Shown here: piece by piece, positions 25,816 to 34,735 of the stretch | How positions within the stretch are numbered: position 1 is the first letter of the stretch | How the letters are laid out: every line of letters begins with the position of its first letter | DNA from: Bacteroides sp. 43_108 | Lineage (GTDB): Bacteria > Bacteroidota > Bacteroidia > Bacteroidales > Bacteroidaceae | NCBI GenBank assembly: GCA_001915545.1 | Contig: MNQS01000135.1 | Span: 1-64,000, forward strand | DNA length: 64,000 nucleotides | Reading direction: 5' to 3' | Made by a program: the position numbers and the translations under genes | Notes under the pieces: generated by a model | The model's input: only the letters and a program-made list of their open reading frames with translations | The model's database searches: none | What the model was told of the DNA's origin: nothing

Positions 25816-27114
25816 TTATTCTCTTACACCGTAAAGGTCAAAATCATCAGCATCGATTATGCGGATATTATAAAAACATCCAATACGGAGCTTACCGTTG
25901 TCAACAGGAATAAGCACTTCGGGGTCAACCTCTGGAGAATCAAATTCTGTTCGACCGATATAATAATCGCCTTCAACACGATCTATCACTGTTTTGAAAA
26001 CCTTACCGACTTTTGCCTGACTCAGTTCACCAGAAATATTCTGCTGAATGGCCATTAGTTCTGACAAACGGCGCTGTTTCTCTTCATCCGGCACCTCGTC
26101 CTTGAAATGCCTTGCCGCATAAGTTCCGTCTTCTTCAGAATAGGCAAATGCCCCCATCCTATCAAAACGAGCCCAGCGGACAAACTCCTTCAACTCCTCA
26201 AACTCTTCTTCGCCCTCTCCCGGAAATCCTACCATAAGCGTTGTACGCAAATGAATGCTTGGAACTTCCTTTCTGAAACGTTCTACAAGAGCATAAGTAT
26301 CTTCTTTGGTTACATGGCGTCTCATATTTGTCAACACCTTGGTGCTGACATGCTGCAACGCAATGTCCATGTATTTGCACACATTCTTTCTTTCGCGCAT
26401 AACCTTGAACAAATCCTCGGGGAAATCATGAGGATAAGCATAATGAAGCCTTATCCACTTCACACCCTTGACATCCGAAATGCGCTCCACCAACTCGGCA
26501 ATGCATCTGCGTCCATAAAGATCCAGTCCGTAAAACGTCAGTTCCTGAGCAATAATCTGAAACTCCTTTACACCAGACTCAACCAGCATCTTTACTTCAT
26601 CCACAATCTCCTCTATCGGACGCGAAACATGCCTTCCCGTGATAATAGGAATAGCACAATAAGCACAATGGCGATCACAGCCTTCGGAAATTTTCAGATA
26701 GGCATAATGTTTAGGAGTAGTAATGCACCTCTCTATTCGGTGATCCTCCATATACACCTTGCCCAAATCGGAAATAAGTTCATTCCAATTGAATTTTCCG
26801 TAAAACTTATCAACCTGCGGAATTTCCTTGCCCAGTTCTTTAAGGTAGCGTTCGGAAAGACAACCCATGACATAAAGTTTCTTAAGCCTTCCTTCTTCCT
26901 TGGCCTGACAAAACTCCAATATCATATTTATGGATTCTTCTTTTGCGTCTCCGATAAACCCACAAGTATTTATGACTGCAATCTCTCCTCTGGGACAATC
27001 AGAATCATGCGTAACCTTGTAACCATTTAGTTCAAGCTGTCTCATCAGTTTTTCTGAATCAACAAGATTCTTTGAGCATCCCAGCGTTATAATATCCACT
27101 GTATTTTTTCTCAT
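25816..27114 (-). CDS. rimO: Ribosomal protein S12 methylthiotransferase RimO
   Basis: 432 residues. The N-terminal UPF0004 domain (LGCSKNLVDSEKLMRQL) holds the auxiliary cluster cysteines, with others at NTCGF and MGCLSERY. The radical SAM motif is CDRHCAYC near residue 144. The C-terminal TRAM domain (about 368-432) binds substrate. The sequence around the SAM motif (KISEGCDRHCAYCAIP) fits RimO better than MiaB. It methylthiolates an aspartate of ribosomal protein S12. It is downstream of ftsY by 76 bases. Confidence 0.93.
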   Translation of the reverse strand: MRKNTVDIITLGCSKNLVDSEKLMRQLELNGYKVTHDSDCPRGEIAVINTCGFIGDAKEESINMILEFCQAKEEGRLKKLYVMGCLSERYLKELGKEIPQVDKFYGKFNWNELISDLGKVYMEDHRIERCITTPKHYAYLKISEGCDRHCAYCAIPIITGRHVSRPIEEIVDEVKMLVESGVKEFQIIAQELTFYGLDLYGRRCIAELVERISDVKGVKWIRLHYAYPHDFPEDLFKVMRERKNVCKYMDIALQHVSTKVLTNMRRHVTKEDTYALVERFRKEVPSIHLRTTLMVGFPGEGEEEFEELKEFVRWARFDRMGAFAYSEEDGTYAARHFKDEVPDEEKQRRLSELMAIQQNISGELSQAKVGKVFKTVIDRVEGDYYIGRTEFDSPEVDPEVLIPVDNGKLRIGCFYNIRIIDADDFDLYGVRE

Positions 27115-27190
27115 CAGATAGTCTGTATTTATCTTTTGCCGACACGGCCATATTCAACAAGAAACCATGCGATCACGCCTTAGGCAGACA

Positions 27191-28147
27191 TCAATTGTCG
27201 CCGAAGAGAGAGTTTACGAACTCAGTCCTGTTGAATGGCTGCAGATCCTCCATTCCTTCGCCTAAGCCGATATATTTAACAGGTATCTTGAACTGTTGCG
27301 AAATACCTATAACCACACCGCCTTTAGCAGTACCGTCAAGCTTGGTTATGGCCATAGATGTTACTTCCGTAGCCTTCGTAAATTGTTTTGCCTGTTCAAA
27401 TGCATTCTGTCCTGTAGAACCGTCAAGAACCAGCAGAACCTCATCCGGTGCTCCAGGTACAACCTTACGCATGACATTTTTTATCTTAGTCAGCTCGTTC
27501 ATCAGATTCACCTTATTGTGCAAACGTCCAGCTGTATCAATAAGAACAACGTCGGCACCACCTGCAACCGCAGAGCTTACAGTGTCATAAGCAACTGAAG
27601 CCGGATCAGCACCCATCTGCTGTTTGATCACAGGCACTCCCACGCGTTCACCCCAAATGCAAAGCTGTTCAACGGCTGCGGCTCTGAAAGTATCAGCCGC
27701 ACCCAGATAGACATTCAGTCCCTGCTTTTTCAGCTGATAAGCCAATTTGCCGATTGTAGTAGTCTTTCCTACTCCGTTCACTCCTACAACCATGACAACG
27801 TAAGGTTTTCTGCCCTCAGGAATCTTGAATCCATCAGTATCTTCAGAATTATTGTCGACCAGCAATGCCGCTATCTCTTCCCTCAAAATACTGTTGAGCT
27901 CCGAAGTATTGACGTACTTGTCGCGTGCCACACGTTCTTCAATCCTGCGGATAATCTCCAAAGTTGTATCCACACCGACATCCGACGTGATGAGTACCTC
28001 CTCCAGATTGTCAAGTACTTCTTCATCAACCTTCGACTTACCGGCAACGGCACGTGCTATCTTTCCGAACACACTTTCCTTTGTCTTGGCAAGTCCATTG
28101 TCAAGCGTTTCCTTCTTTTTCTTGGAAAACAAATCAAAAAATCCCAT
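27191..28147 (-). CDS. ftsY: Signal recognition particle receptor FtsY
   Basis: 318 residues. The NG GTPase domain shows GVNGVGKTTT (about 124-133), DTFRAAAVEQL, DTAGRLHNK and TKLDGTAKGG. The acidic A domain of E. coli FtsY is nearly absent; only a short KKKKET leader precedes the N domain. It targets ribosome-nascent chains to the translocon at the inner membrane. A minus-strand −7 box lies at 28179-28186, and a terminator separates it from the ribosomal genes. Confidence 0.95.
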   Translation of the reverse strand: MGFFDLFSKKKKETLDNGLAKTKESVFGKIARAVAGKSKVDEEVLDNLEEVLITSDVGVDTTLEIIRRIEERVARDKYVNTSELNSILREEIAALLVDNNSEDTDGFKIPEGRKPYVVMVVGVNGVGKTTTIGKLAYQLKKQGLNVYLGAADTFRAAAVEQLCIWGERVGVPVIKQQMGADPASVAYDTVSSAVAGGADVVLIDTAGRLHNKVNLMNELTKIKNVMRKVVPGAPDEVLLVLDGSTGQNAFEQAKQFTKATEVTSMAITKLDGTAKGGVVIGISQQFKIPVKYIGLGEGMEDLQPFNRTEFVNSLFGDN

Positions 28148-28178
28148 GTAAAAACAAAATTATCGATAATTATCACTG

Positions 28179-28186
28179 CAAAGATA
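28179..28186 (-). promoter_or_regulatory. −7 box of the ftsY unit
   Basis: On the minus strand it reads TATCTTTG, 32 bases before the ftsY start. A TTTG at 28201-28204 is closer (spacer 14) than usual. Confidence 0.45.
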
Positions 28187-28226
28187 CAATCTTTAAAGCA
28201 CAAAGGTGACAAAAAACAACAAAAAA

Positions 28227-28249
28227 CCCCTCCATCGTACGTGGAGAGG
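28227..28249 (-). terminator. Terminator between the ribosomal genes and ftsY
   Basis: An 8-bp stem with one G-U pair (28227-28234 with 28242-28249) and, on the minus strand, a run of T residues. It ends rpmB-rpmG-DUF4295 transcripts; ftsY has its own −7 box further on. Confidence 0.8.
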
Positions 28250-28285
28250 TTTCTTTATGCAATATCCCGTCATAACGGGAGTTTA

Positions 28286-28438
28286 TCATTTCTTGAAATA
28301 ATCCTTTACTGTTTCAGCAGGAATCATCTTCTCATCGAATACGTAAGCACCAGTCTTAGGAGACTTTACCATTCTGATGACCTTAGAATAAGAACGTCCG
28401 TCTTTGTTCTGAAGGGTTGCGACTGTTTTCTTTGCCAT
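28286..28438 (-). CDS. DUF4295 small protein (ribosomal gene neighbour)
   Basis: 50 residues, starting MAKKTVATLQNKDGRSYSK and ending TVKDYFKK; strongly basic. In Bacteroidota a DUF4295 gene regularly follows rpmB and rpmG, as here (gap of 10 bases after rpmG), which suggests a ribosome-associated role, but the function is not established as far as I know. The gene is real despite its length: position, codon pattern and A-rich leader agree. Confidence 0.85.
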   Translation of the reverse strand: MAKKTVATLQNKDGRSYSKVIRMVKSPKTGAYVFDEKMIPAETVKDYFKK

Positions 28439-28448
28439 GTGGTTTCAA

Positions 28449-28637
28449 TTATTTAATTTCCTTATGAACTGTTACTCTCTTAAGGATAGGATTATACTTC
28501 TTAAGTTCCAGACGATCTGGAGTATTCTTGCGGTTCTTTGTTGTGATGTAGCGTGATGTTCCTGGAAGACCGCTTTCCTTCATCTCAGTACATTCAAGTA
28601 TTACCTGTACTCTATTGCCCTTTGCTTTCTTTGCCAT
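28449..28637 (-). CDS. rpmG: 50S ribosomal protein L33
   Basis: 62 residues, matching the bacterial L33 pattern ([38 protein letters not shown]). It has only one cysteine, so it is the zinc-free form. It lies between rpmB and the DUF4295 gene and is co-transcribed with both. Confidence 0.95.
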   Translation of the reverse strand: MAKKAKGNRVQVILECTEMKESGLPGTSRYITTKNRKNTPDRLELKKYNPILKRVTVHKEIK

Positions 28638-28656
28638 TTCTATGATCTCCTATTGA

Positions 28657-28917
28657 TTATGCTATCACCTGAATGTCTTTCCATTCACAGTAGCCCTTGT
28701 TGACAGCCTGCTTTAATGCGGCATCCAACCCGATGCGGTTAATTATACGAAGTCCTGCGGCGCTGACATTCAGCACAATCCAGCAATCTTCCTCTACGTA
28801 GTAGAATTTCTTAGTGAACAGATTGACATCAAAATGTCTCTTTGTTCTACGCAATGAATGAGAAACGTTGTTTCCTATCATTGCCTTCTTTCCTGTAATC
28901 TGACAAATTTTCGACAT
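28657..28917 (-). CDS. rpmB: 50S ribosomal protein L28
   Basis: 86 residues. [21 protein letters not shown] is the L28 N-terminus and [15 protein letters not shown] the core. First gene of the rpmB-rpmG-DUF4295 unit. A promoter lies upstream at 28968-28998. Confidence 0.95.
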   Translation of the reverse strand: MSKICQITGKKAMIGNNVSHSLRRTKRHFDVNLFTKKFYYVEEDCWIVLNVSAAGLRIINRIGLDAALKQAVNKGYCEWKDIQVIA

Positions 28918-28967
28918 ATCCTTATATTATATTGTTGTTTTCATGTGTCTGTACTCAAAACAGCGTG

Positions 28968-28998
28968 CAAAATTAGTATTTTTTCAATTAACAGACAA
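28968..28998 (-). promoter_or_regulatory. Promoter of the rpmB unit
   Basis: On the minus strand, TTG (28998-28996) and TAATTTTG (28975-28968) are 20 bases apart, a good Bacteroidota promoter. It leaves a leader of about 45 nt before the L28 start. Confidence 0.6.
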
Positions 28999-29258
28999 GT
29001 TTTTCAATAAAAAACTCATCTTTTCAAACAAACTGCCGATCACAGTCACTTATTTTTTATATTCAAGCGACAGAAGTCAACACCCTAAAAAACAACACGT
29101 TTTAAAATCAGCAACCGACGAAATCTTAACATAATGAAATATTGCGGGCGCTCAGCAATATAACCGCGAGGGCTCGCGACAACAATTATGAGCGCTCGAA
29201 AAAAACAGCGCGAGCGCGCATACGTACACATTACCGAAGAGAAACGTGCAGAAGTGCA
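28999..29258. other. Non-coding gap between rpmB and the AraC gene, with palindromic repeat B
   Basis: No gene is visible in these 260 bases. The stretch 29152-29216 is markedly GC-rich against an AT-rich background and forms repeat copy B; the remainder shows nothing notable. Confidence 0.55.
29152..29216. repeat. GC-rich palindromic intergenic repeat, copy B
   Basis: Contains CCGCGAGGGCTCG (29164-29176), identical to copy C, and a perfect inner palindrome CGCGAG-GG-CTCGCG (29165-29178). Flanking GGGCGCTCA and TGAGCGCTCG form a further imperfect inverted pair. The segment GAGCGCTCGAAA is close to GCGCTCGAAA in the loop of copy A. Confidence 0.65.
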
Positions 29259-30098
29259 TCAGCGTTCCCGTTTTCTGAACTGACCTGGAGAAAGAGACGT
29301 ATGCTTTTTGAAATACCGGCTCATGAATGACTGGTTAGGAAAGTTATACATATCGCAAATCTCCGCTATTGTAAGCTCCGTAGTCATGAGAGTATTCTTC
29401 AAACGAGTAATTACAAACCTGTCTATAACCTCCTTTGCCGTATGGTTCGAAATCTTTGTTACTATATTATTAAGGTGTTTTGGCGATATGCAAAGTTCGT
29501 TTGCATAAAAAAGGACCTCACGCGACTCCAGATAATGTTGCGAAACAGACTGCATGAAACGCTTGAAATGTTCCTGCGAACGATTGGACGTAACAACATC
29601 CATCACCGACGGGAAATTGCGGCTCACATAATTATAGTACCCCATCAGCAGAAAACGGAACTGAAGCTGCGCCATCTGTACACGGTAACGACAATCATGC
29701 TCGTCGTTGATGTCAAACAGCATCGAGAAAATATTGGTTATCCATGACGAAATCGGATACTGATCCTTGAAAGACGGGTTCTGGCGAAAGAAAAGGAACA
29801 CACCTCTTTCAAGATTGAGACATGCGGTCTGAAAGAAATCCTGGGTATAAGCAAAACAAAGCACTTCCAGATCTGTCGACGCGTCTATAACTGCAACTAT
29901 ATCATTTGGAACAATGTTTATGTTTGTGTTTGCCTCAAGAATATAAGAATGTTCATTAATCTCAACCTTGGCACTTCCTCGTGTGCAATGCAGCAATGCA
30001 CCATAACTCATCAATACCGGTCCTCGTTCGAATTCTTGAGAAGAGATTTTCCTGACAATAAAATCTTCTTTTTCCGTGAACAACAGATTATTTTTCAT
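29259..30098 (-). CDS. AraC-family transcriptional regulator
   Basis: 279 residues from MKNNLLFTEKED. The frame is open to 30140, but a well-spaced promoter lies inside that extension (30120-30150), so the shorter start is chosen. The N-terminal cupin-like sensor covers about 20-140. The C-terminal pair of helix-turn-helices covers about 175-275: VLFYANELCISPKHLNNIVTK and LTIAEICDMYNFPNQSFMSRYFKKH. It is divergent from the RND efflux operon and is its probable regulator. Confidence 0.88.
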   Translation of the reverse strand: MKNNLLFTEKEDFIVRKISSQEFERGPVLMSYGALLHCTRGSAKVEINEHSYILEANTNINIVPNDIVAVIDASTDLEVLCFAYTQDFFQTACLNLERGVFLFFRQNPSFKDQYPISSWITNIFSMLFDINDEHDCRYRVQMAQLQFRFLLMGYYNYVSRNFPSVMDVVTSNRSQEHFKRFMQSVSQHYLESREVLFYANELCISPKHLNNIVTKISNHTAKEVIDRFVITRLKNTLMTTELTIAEICDMYNFPNQSFMSRYFKKHTSLSPGQFRKRER

Positions 30099-30119
30099 AA
30101 AAAGTTCATTTTCTAAACA

Positions 30120-30150
30120 CAAAATTACCTTTTTAGACATAAACGGCCAA
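30120..30150 (-). promoter_or_regulatory. Promoter of the AraC gene
   Basis: On the minus strand, TTG (30150-30148) and TAATTTTG (30127-30120) have a 20-base spacer. The predicted start near 30114 leaves a leader of about 16 nt before the ATG at 30098. Confidence 0.55.
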
Positions 30151-30214
30151 GTAATGGTATTAAAAAGGCAATTTTTTGTTTTATTAAGGAAAACTCCAAG
30201 AATAGCATTAGGAT

Positions 30215-30222
30215 TAACTTTG
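30215..30222 (+). promoter_or_regulatory. −7 box of the RND efflux operon
   Basis: TAACTTTG lies 76 bases before the adaptor start. No TTG is present at the −33 distance, which would fit dependence on an activator such as the divergent AraC protein. Confidence 0.4.
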
Positions 30223-30297
30223 CACTCGTATTTAGGATGTTATAAATAGAGACAAAAGAGACAATATAATTTTTTAATGGTATCAATCAATATTTTT

Positions 30298-31392
30298 ATG
30301 AAAATCAAACATGTTTTTCCTATTGCAGCAATTACCAGCTGCATGGTATTCGTGTCATGCGGCCAACAGCAGCAAAGCATGCCACAGGCTAAGTACGAGA
30401 CAATGAAGGTAAAGGCCGAAAACAGAAATCTGGAAAAAACATTCTCTGCAACAATCCGCGGACGTCAGGACATCGAAATTTATCCTGAAGTCTCTGGAAA
30501 GCTGACAAAACTGTGTGTTACAGAAGGCCAAAACGTAAAGAAAGGACAGGTTCTTTTCGTAATAGATCAGGTTCCATACGCAGCACAGGTTGAAACAGCA
30601 AAGGCCAATGTCAAAGCAGCAGAAGCATCGCTCGCTACAGCCGAACTCAACTACAAGAGCGAAAAGAATCTTTTCGACAAGAAAGTTGTTTCTGAATACG
30701 ATCTCAAGACTTCAGAGAACGCACTTCTCACAGCTAAAGCGACATTGGCACAGGCTAAAGCCCAGCTTACAATCGCAAACAACAACTTGTCATACTGTTC
30801 TGTAAAGAGCCCATCTGACGGAGTTGTAGGCAAACTGCCTTACAGGCTCGGTGCACTTGTCGGACCATCAATGCCACAGTCGCTCACAACCGTTTCCGAC
30901 AATTCTGAAATGTACATATATTTCTCTATGCCGGAAAAAGACGCCATCGAAACTGCACGCCAGTACGGTTCACTCGAAAAAGCAGTCGAAAAAATGCCGC
31001 TCATTTCGCTCAAGCTCAGCGACGGCACAATATACAGCGAAAAAGGCAAGGTTGAAAGTGTAACAGGTTCAATAAACACATCAACCGGAACAGTAAGCCT
31101 GAGGGCAAAATTCCCGAACAACAACAAATTCCTGATAAGCGGTTCGACAGGAAGCGTCATCATGCCGGTAGCATACAACAACGTGATTATAATACCGCAG
31201 GAGGCGACATATGCACTACAGGACAAGACCGTATGCTACAAGGTTGTGGACGGAAAAGCCAAATCTCAGATTATCAGCGTATCAAAAACCAACAACGGAA
31301 AGGAATACGTTGTTCTTGACGGTCTGAAAGCTGGTGATGAAATCGTTGCTACAGGTGCCGGACTTGTAAGAGAAGGAACACAAATAAAATAA
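30298..31392 (+). CDS. RND efflux periplasmic adaptor (membrane fusion) lipoprotein
   Basis: 364 residues from MKIKHVFP; the seven residues before it in the open frame are unlikely. A lipoprotein signal ends in VSCG, with the acylated cysteine at C21. The lipoyl/hairpin/beta-barrel order of AcrA-type adaptors is visible: YPEVSGKLTKLCVTEGQNVKKGQVLF (split lipoyl half), an alpha hairpin at about 95-155, SPSDGVVGKLPYRLGALVG (second half), then the barrel. It bridges the inner-membrane pump and the outer-membrane channel. Confidence 0.93.
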   Translation: MKIKHVFPIAAITSCMVFVSCGQQQQSMPQAKYETMKVKAENRNLEKTFSATIRGRQDIEIYPEVSGKLTKLCVTEGQNVKKGQVLFVIDQVPYAAQVETAKANVKAAEASLATAELNYKSEKNLFDKKVVSEYDLKTSENALLTAKATLAQAKAQLTIANNNLSYCSVKSPSDGVVGKLPYRLGALVGPSMPQSLTTVSDNSEMYIYFSMPEKDAIETARQYGSLEKAVEKMPLISLKLSDGTIYSEKGKVESVTGSINTSTGTVSLRAKFPNNNKFLISGSTGSVIMPVAYNNVIIIPQEATYALQDKTVCYKVVDGKAKSQIISVSKTNNGKEYVVLDGLKAGDEIVATGAGLVREGTQIK

Positions 31393-31585
31393 CAGATTCC
31401 GAAAGAATGCTGAGGCAACTGCCCGAACAGAACCAGCGGATTCGTGTTTCGACAGCAGTAAAAATAAGACAAGCATAAAAAGATGAATGCCTGCAGATAT
31501 AGAAAAACGTTGTTCGGCACGGCAAAAGACACGAACACAAAATCGTGAAGCAGGCAAACACCGTAATATTTAAATTATCAGACAA
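31393..31585. other. 193-base gap inside the efflux operon
   Basis: Unusually long between adaptor and pump genes. No open frame, promoter or strong terminator is seen; short complementary segments (TTCGTGT near 31443, ACACGAA near 31531) could pair over a distance. Confidence 0.35.
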
Positions 31586-34500
31586 ATGAAAGTAGAAACT
31601 TTTATTAAAAGACCTGTACTTTCAACAGTGATTTCCATACTTATCGTTCTGATAGGTATCATATCGCTCATCACCCTGCCGGTAGAGCAATATCCTAACA
31701 TTGCCCCTCCACAGGTTGTTGTTAGTGCAACATACACAGGCGCAAGTGCCAGCACAGTGCAGAAATCAGTGATAGTGCCAATAGAGGAAGCTATCAACGG
31801 TGTAGAAAACATGGACTACATGACATCTACAGCAACAAACTCAGGATCTGCCTCAATAACAGTATACTTCAAACAAGGCACAGACCCGGACATGGCGGCG
31901 GTGAACGTGCAGAACCGTGTGGCAACAGCTCAGGGTCTGCTGCCGGCAGAAGTTACTAAGATCGGTGTAACAACGTTCAAGAGACAGAATTCGATGCTTG
32001 AAATCTTCGCTCTGTACTCTCCCGACAACACATACGATGCCACATTCATCTCCAACTACATGAAGATCAACCTTCAGACACAGGTTGCACGAATCCCTGG
32101 AGTCGGTGAAGCCTACACGCTGGGTAACGATTATGCCATGCGTATATGGCTCAATCCTGAAGTGATGGCTCAGTACAACCTTGTTCCATCAGACATAACA
32201 GCTGTACTTGGAGAGCAGAACATAGAAGCATCTACCGGTGCACTCGGTGAAAACTCTGAGAACATATTCCAGTACAACCTGAACTATACAGGACGACTCG
32301 AAGATGTTGAACAGTTTGAGAACATGGTCATCACATCTACAGAAGGAGGTGAGGTGCTCAGACTCAAGGACGTTGCAGAAATCGAGCTGGGCGCAGTTTC
32401 ATATCAGATAGCAAGTGAAGTGAACGGACACCCTGGAAGCCAGTGCATCGTATTCCAGACAGCAGGTTCAAACGCAACGGAAGTTGTCAACAACATCAAC
32501 GCATTCCTTGATGAGCAGAAAGAAAATCTGCCGAAAGGTCTGGAGGTCGAGGTGCTCCAGAATGTAAACGACTTCCTCTATGCATCAATATCAGAAGTTA
32601 TCAAAACACTCATCGAGGCCATAATCCTCGTAACACTGGTCGTTTATTTCTTCCTACAGGACTACAAGGCAACACTCATCCCGACCATATCGCTCGTAGT
32701 GTCCCTCGTTGGTACGTTCATAGCTATCAGTCTGGCCGGATTCTCAATCAACCTCCTTACGCTGTTCGCCTTGATTCTGGCAATCGGTGTCGTGGTCGAC
32801 GATGCCATTGTCGTCGTCGAAGCCGTACAGACAAAGCTTGAAGAAGGCTATCAGTCTTCATACCTTGCAACACGAGACGCGATGAACGACGTAACAAACG
32901 CCATCATCACATGTTCGCTTGTGTTCATGGCCGTGTTCGTACCTGTCTGCTTTACAGGAGGTACAGCAGGAATATTCTACACACAGTTCGGTATAACGCT
33001 TGCAGTTGCCGTAGGTATTTCAGCCATCAACGCGTTGACGCTCTCGCCAGCACTCTGCGCCATTCTCATGAAACCGGCAAATGCAGAAGAAGCAAAGAAA
33101 AAATCATTCTCCAACAGAATAAGAATTGCATATAACGTTGCATTCAGCACAACTCTGGACAAATACCTGAAAGGTGTCATGTTCTTCCTTCACCGCAAGT
33201 GGCTTGTGTGGAGTTCGATTGCAATTTCGCTCGTTGCCCTCGTTGTCCTCATGAAGACAACAAAGACCGGTCTGGTTCCAAACGAAGACGTCGGCACAAT
33301 TTTCGTGAACGTCAATGCAGTTCCAGGAAGCACGCTTCATGAGACAAAAAAGATTCTCGACGAGCTGGAAGACCCTATAAAGAACAGCCCCGAAGTACAA
33401 AGCTACTCAAAGGCAGTGGGATACAGTCTTATCGGTGGTCAGAGCACTTCATTCGGTACATACATCGTAAAACTGAAGCCATGGGATGAACGTGAAGGAA
33501 ATGAGCACAGCCAGAGCGCACTCGTTGCAAGGCTCAACGCTCAGTTCTCTCAGTACACAGATGCTCAAGTCATGGTGTTCGCACCAGGTATGATTCCAGG
33601 ATACGGTACAGGTAACTCCATAGACCTCCACCTGCAAGACAGAACCGGCGGCGACATGAATACATTCTATGCGCAGACCATGAAATACCTGGGCGCCCTG
33701 AATGCCCGCCCGGAAATACAGGTTGCATACACAACATTCAGCATGAACTATCCGCAGTACAAGGTGGATGTAGATGCGGCTCAGTGCAAACGGGCAGGAA
33801 TTTCACCATCAACAGTTCTTACTGAACTTGGAACATATTGCGGAGGCTCATACGTATCAAACATCAACAAGTATTCAAAGGTGTACAGAGTCATGCTTCA
33901 GGCAGATCCAAAGTACAGACTTGACGAGACAGCGCTGAGCAACATATACGTACGCAACTCCAACGGTGAAATGGCTCCTGTAAGCCAGTTCGTAAAGCTT
34001 GAAAGAGTTCTCGGAGCACAGGTGCTCAACCGATTCAACCTCTTCCCTTCAATACCTACCAGCATCATGACAGCCGATGGATATTCGTCAGGTCAGGCCA
34101 TCAAGGCCATTGAGGAAGTTTCAAAAGAAATGCTCCCTACAGGCTACACATACGAACTCAGCGGTATATCACGAGAAGAGGCCAGCGGAAGCGGTGCAGG
34201 ACTCGGTATAGTCCTTACACTCTGCGTAGTATTCATATACCTCCTTCTCAGTGCACTCTACGAAAGCTACTGGGTACCATTTGCGGTCATACTGTCCGTA
34301 CCGTTCGGACTTGCAGGATCATTCCTGTTTGCAAAGGTAATGGGACTAGAAAACAACATTTACCTCCAGACCGGTATGATCATGCTTATCGGACTTCTTG
34401 CAAAGACAGCCATCCTGTTGACAGAATTCGCAACAGCAAGACGCCACAGAGGCATGAGCCTTTCATTGGCGGCATACTCGGCAGCGAAGGTTCGTCTGAG

Positions 34501-34735
34501 ACCAATCCTCATGACAGCATTCACTATGATATTCGGTATGCTCCCTATGATGTTCTCCACAGGCGTAGGCGCCAACGGCAACAGCTCGCTCGGTACCGGT
34601 GTCGTAGGAGGTATGATCATCGGAACACTGGCTCTCCTTTTCATAGTACCGGCTCTGTTCATTGCATTCGAATATATACAGGAGAAGTTCAAGCCTCTCG
34701 ATTTTTCAAAACATGAAGATCTTCTAGAACAATGA
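31586..34735 (+). CDS. RND-family multidrug efflux pump (AcrB/HAE-1 type)
   Basis: 1049 residues, full length. Twelve membrane helices and two large periplasmic loops in the standard order. The proton-relay aspartates sit in GVVVDDAIVVVEAV near residue 405, and GSTLHETKKI-type pore-domain sequence and FGLAGSFLFAKVMGLENNIY in the second half match HAE-1 pumps. It exports drugs, bile acids or other hydrophobic compounds by proton antiport. Its TGA overlaps the ATG of the outer-membrane gene. Confidence 0.96.
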   Translation: MKVETFIKRPVLSTVISILIVLIGIISLITLPVEQYPNIAPPQVVVSATYTGASASTVQKSVIVPIEEAINGVENMDYMTSTATNSGSASITVYFKQGTDPDMAAVNVQNRVATAQGLLPAEVTKIGVTTFKRQNSMLEIFALYSPDNTYDATFISNYMKINLQTQVARIPGVGEAYTLGNDYAMRIWLNPEVMAQYNLVPSDITAVLGEQNIEASTGALGENSENIFQYNLNYTGRLEDVEQFENMVITSTEGGEVLRLKDVAEIELGAVSYQIASEVNGHPGSQCIVFQTAGSNATEVVNNINAFLDEQKENLPKGLEVEVLQNVNDFLYASISEVIKTLIEAIILVTLVVYFFLQDYKATLIPTISLVVSLVGTFIAISLAGFSINLLTLFALILAIGVVVDDAIVVVEAVQTKLEEGYQSSYLATRDAMNDVTNAIITCSLVFMAVFVPVCFTGGTAGIFYTQFGITLAVAVGISAINALTLSPALCAILMKPANAEEAKKKSFSNRIRIAYNVAFSTTLDKYLKGVMFFLHRKWLVWSSIAISLVALVVLMKTTKTGLVPNEDVGTIFVNVNAVPGSTLHETKKILDELEDPIKNSPEVQSYSKAVGYSLIGGQSTSFGTYIVKLKPWDEREGNEHSQSALVARLNAQFSQYTDAQVMVFAPGMIPGYGTGNSIDLHLQDRTGGDMNTFYAQTMKYLGALNARPEIQVAYTTFSMNYPQYKVDVDAAQCKRAGISPSTVLTELGTYCGGSYVSNINKYSKVYRVMLQADPKYRLDETALSNIYVRNSNGEMAPVSQFVKLERVLGAQVLNRFNLFPSIPTSIMTADGYSSGQAIKAIEEVSKEMLPTGYTYELSGISREEASGSGAGLGIVLTLCVVFIYLLLSALYESYWVPFAVILSVPFGLAGSFLFAKVMGLENNIYLQTGMIMLIGLLAKTAILLTEFATARRHRGMSLSLAAYSAAKVRLRPILMTAFTMIFGMLPMMFSTGVGANGNSSLGTGVVGGMIIGTLALLFIVPALFIAFEYIQEKFKPLDFSKHEDLLEQ

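Noticed and set aside
26107..27030. A 307-codon open frame opposite rimO
   Set aside because: Entirely within rimO on the other strand, with no domain and no leader or promoter.
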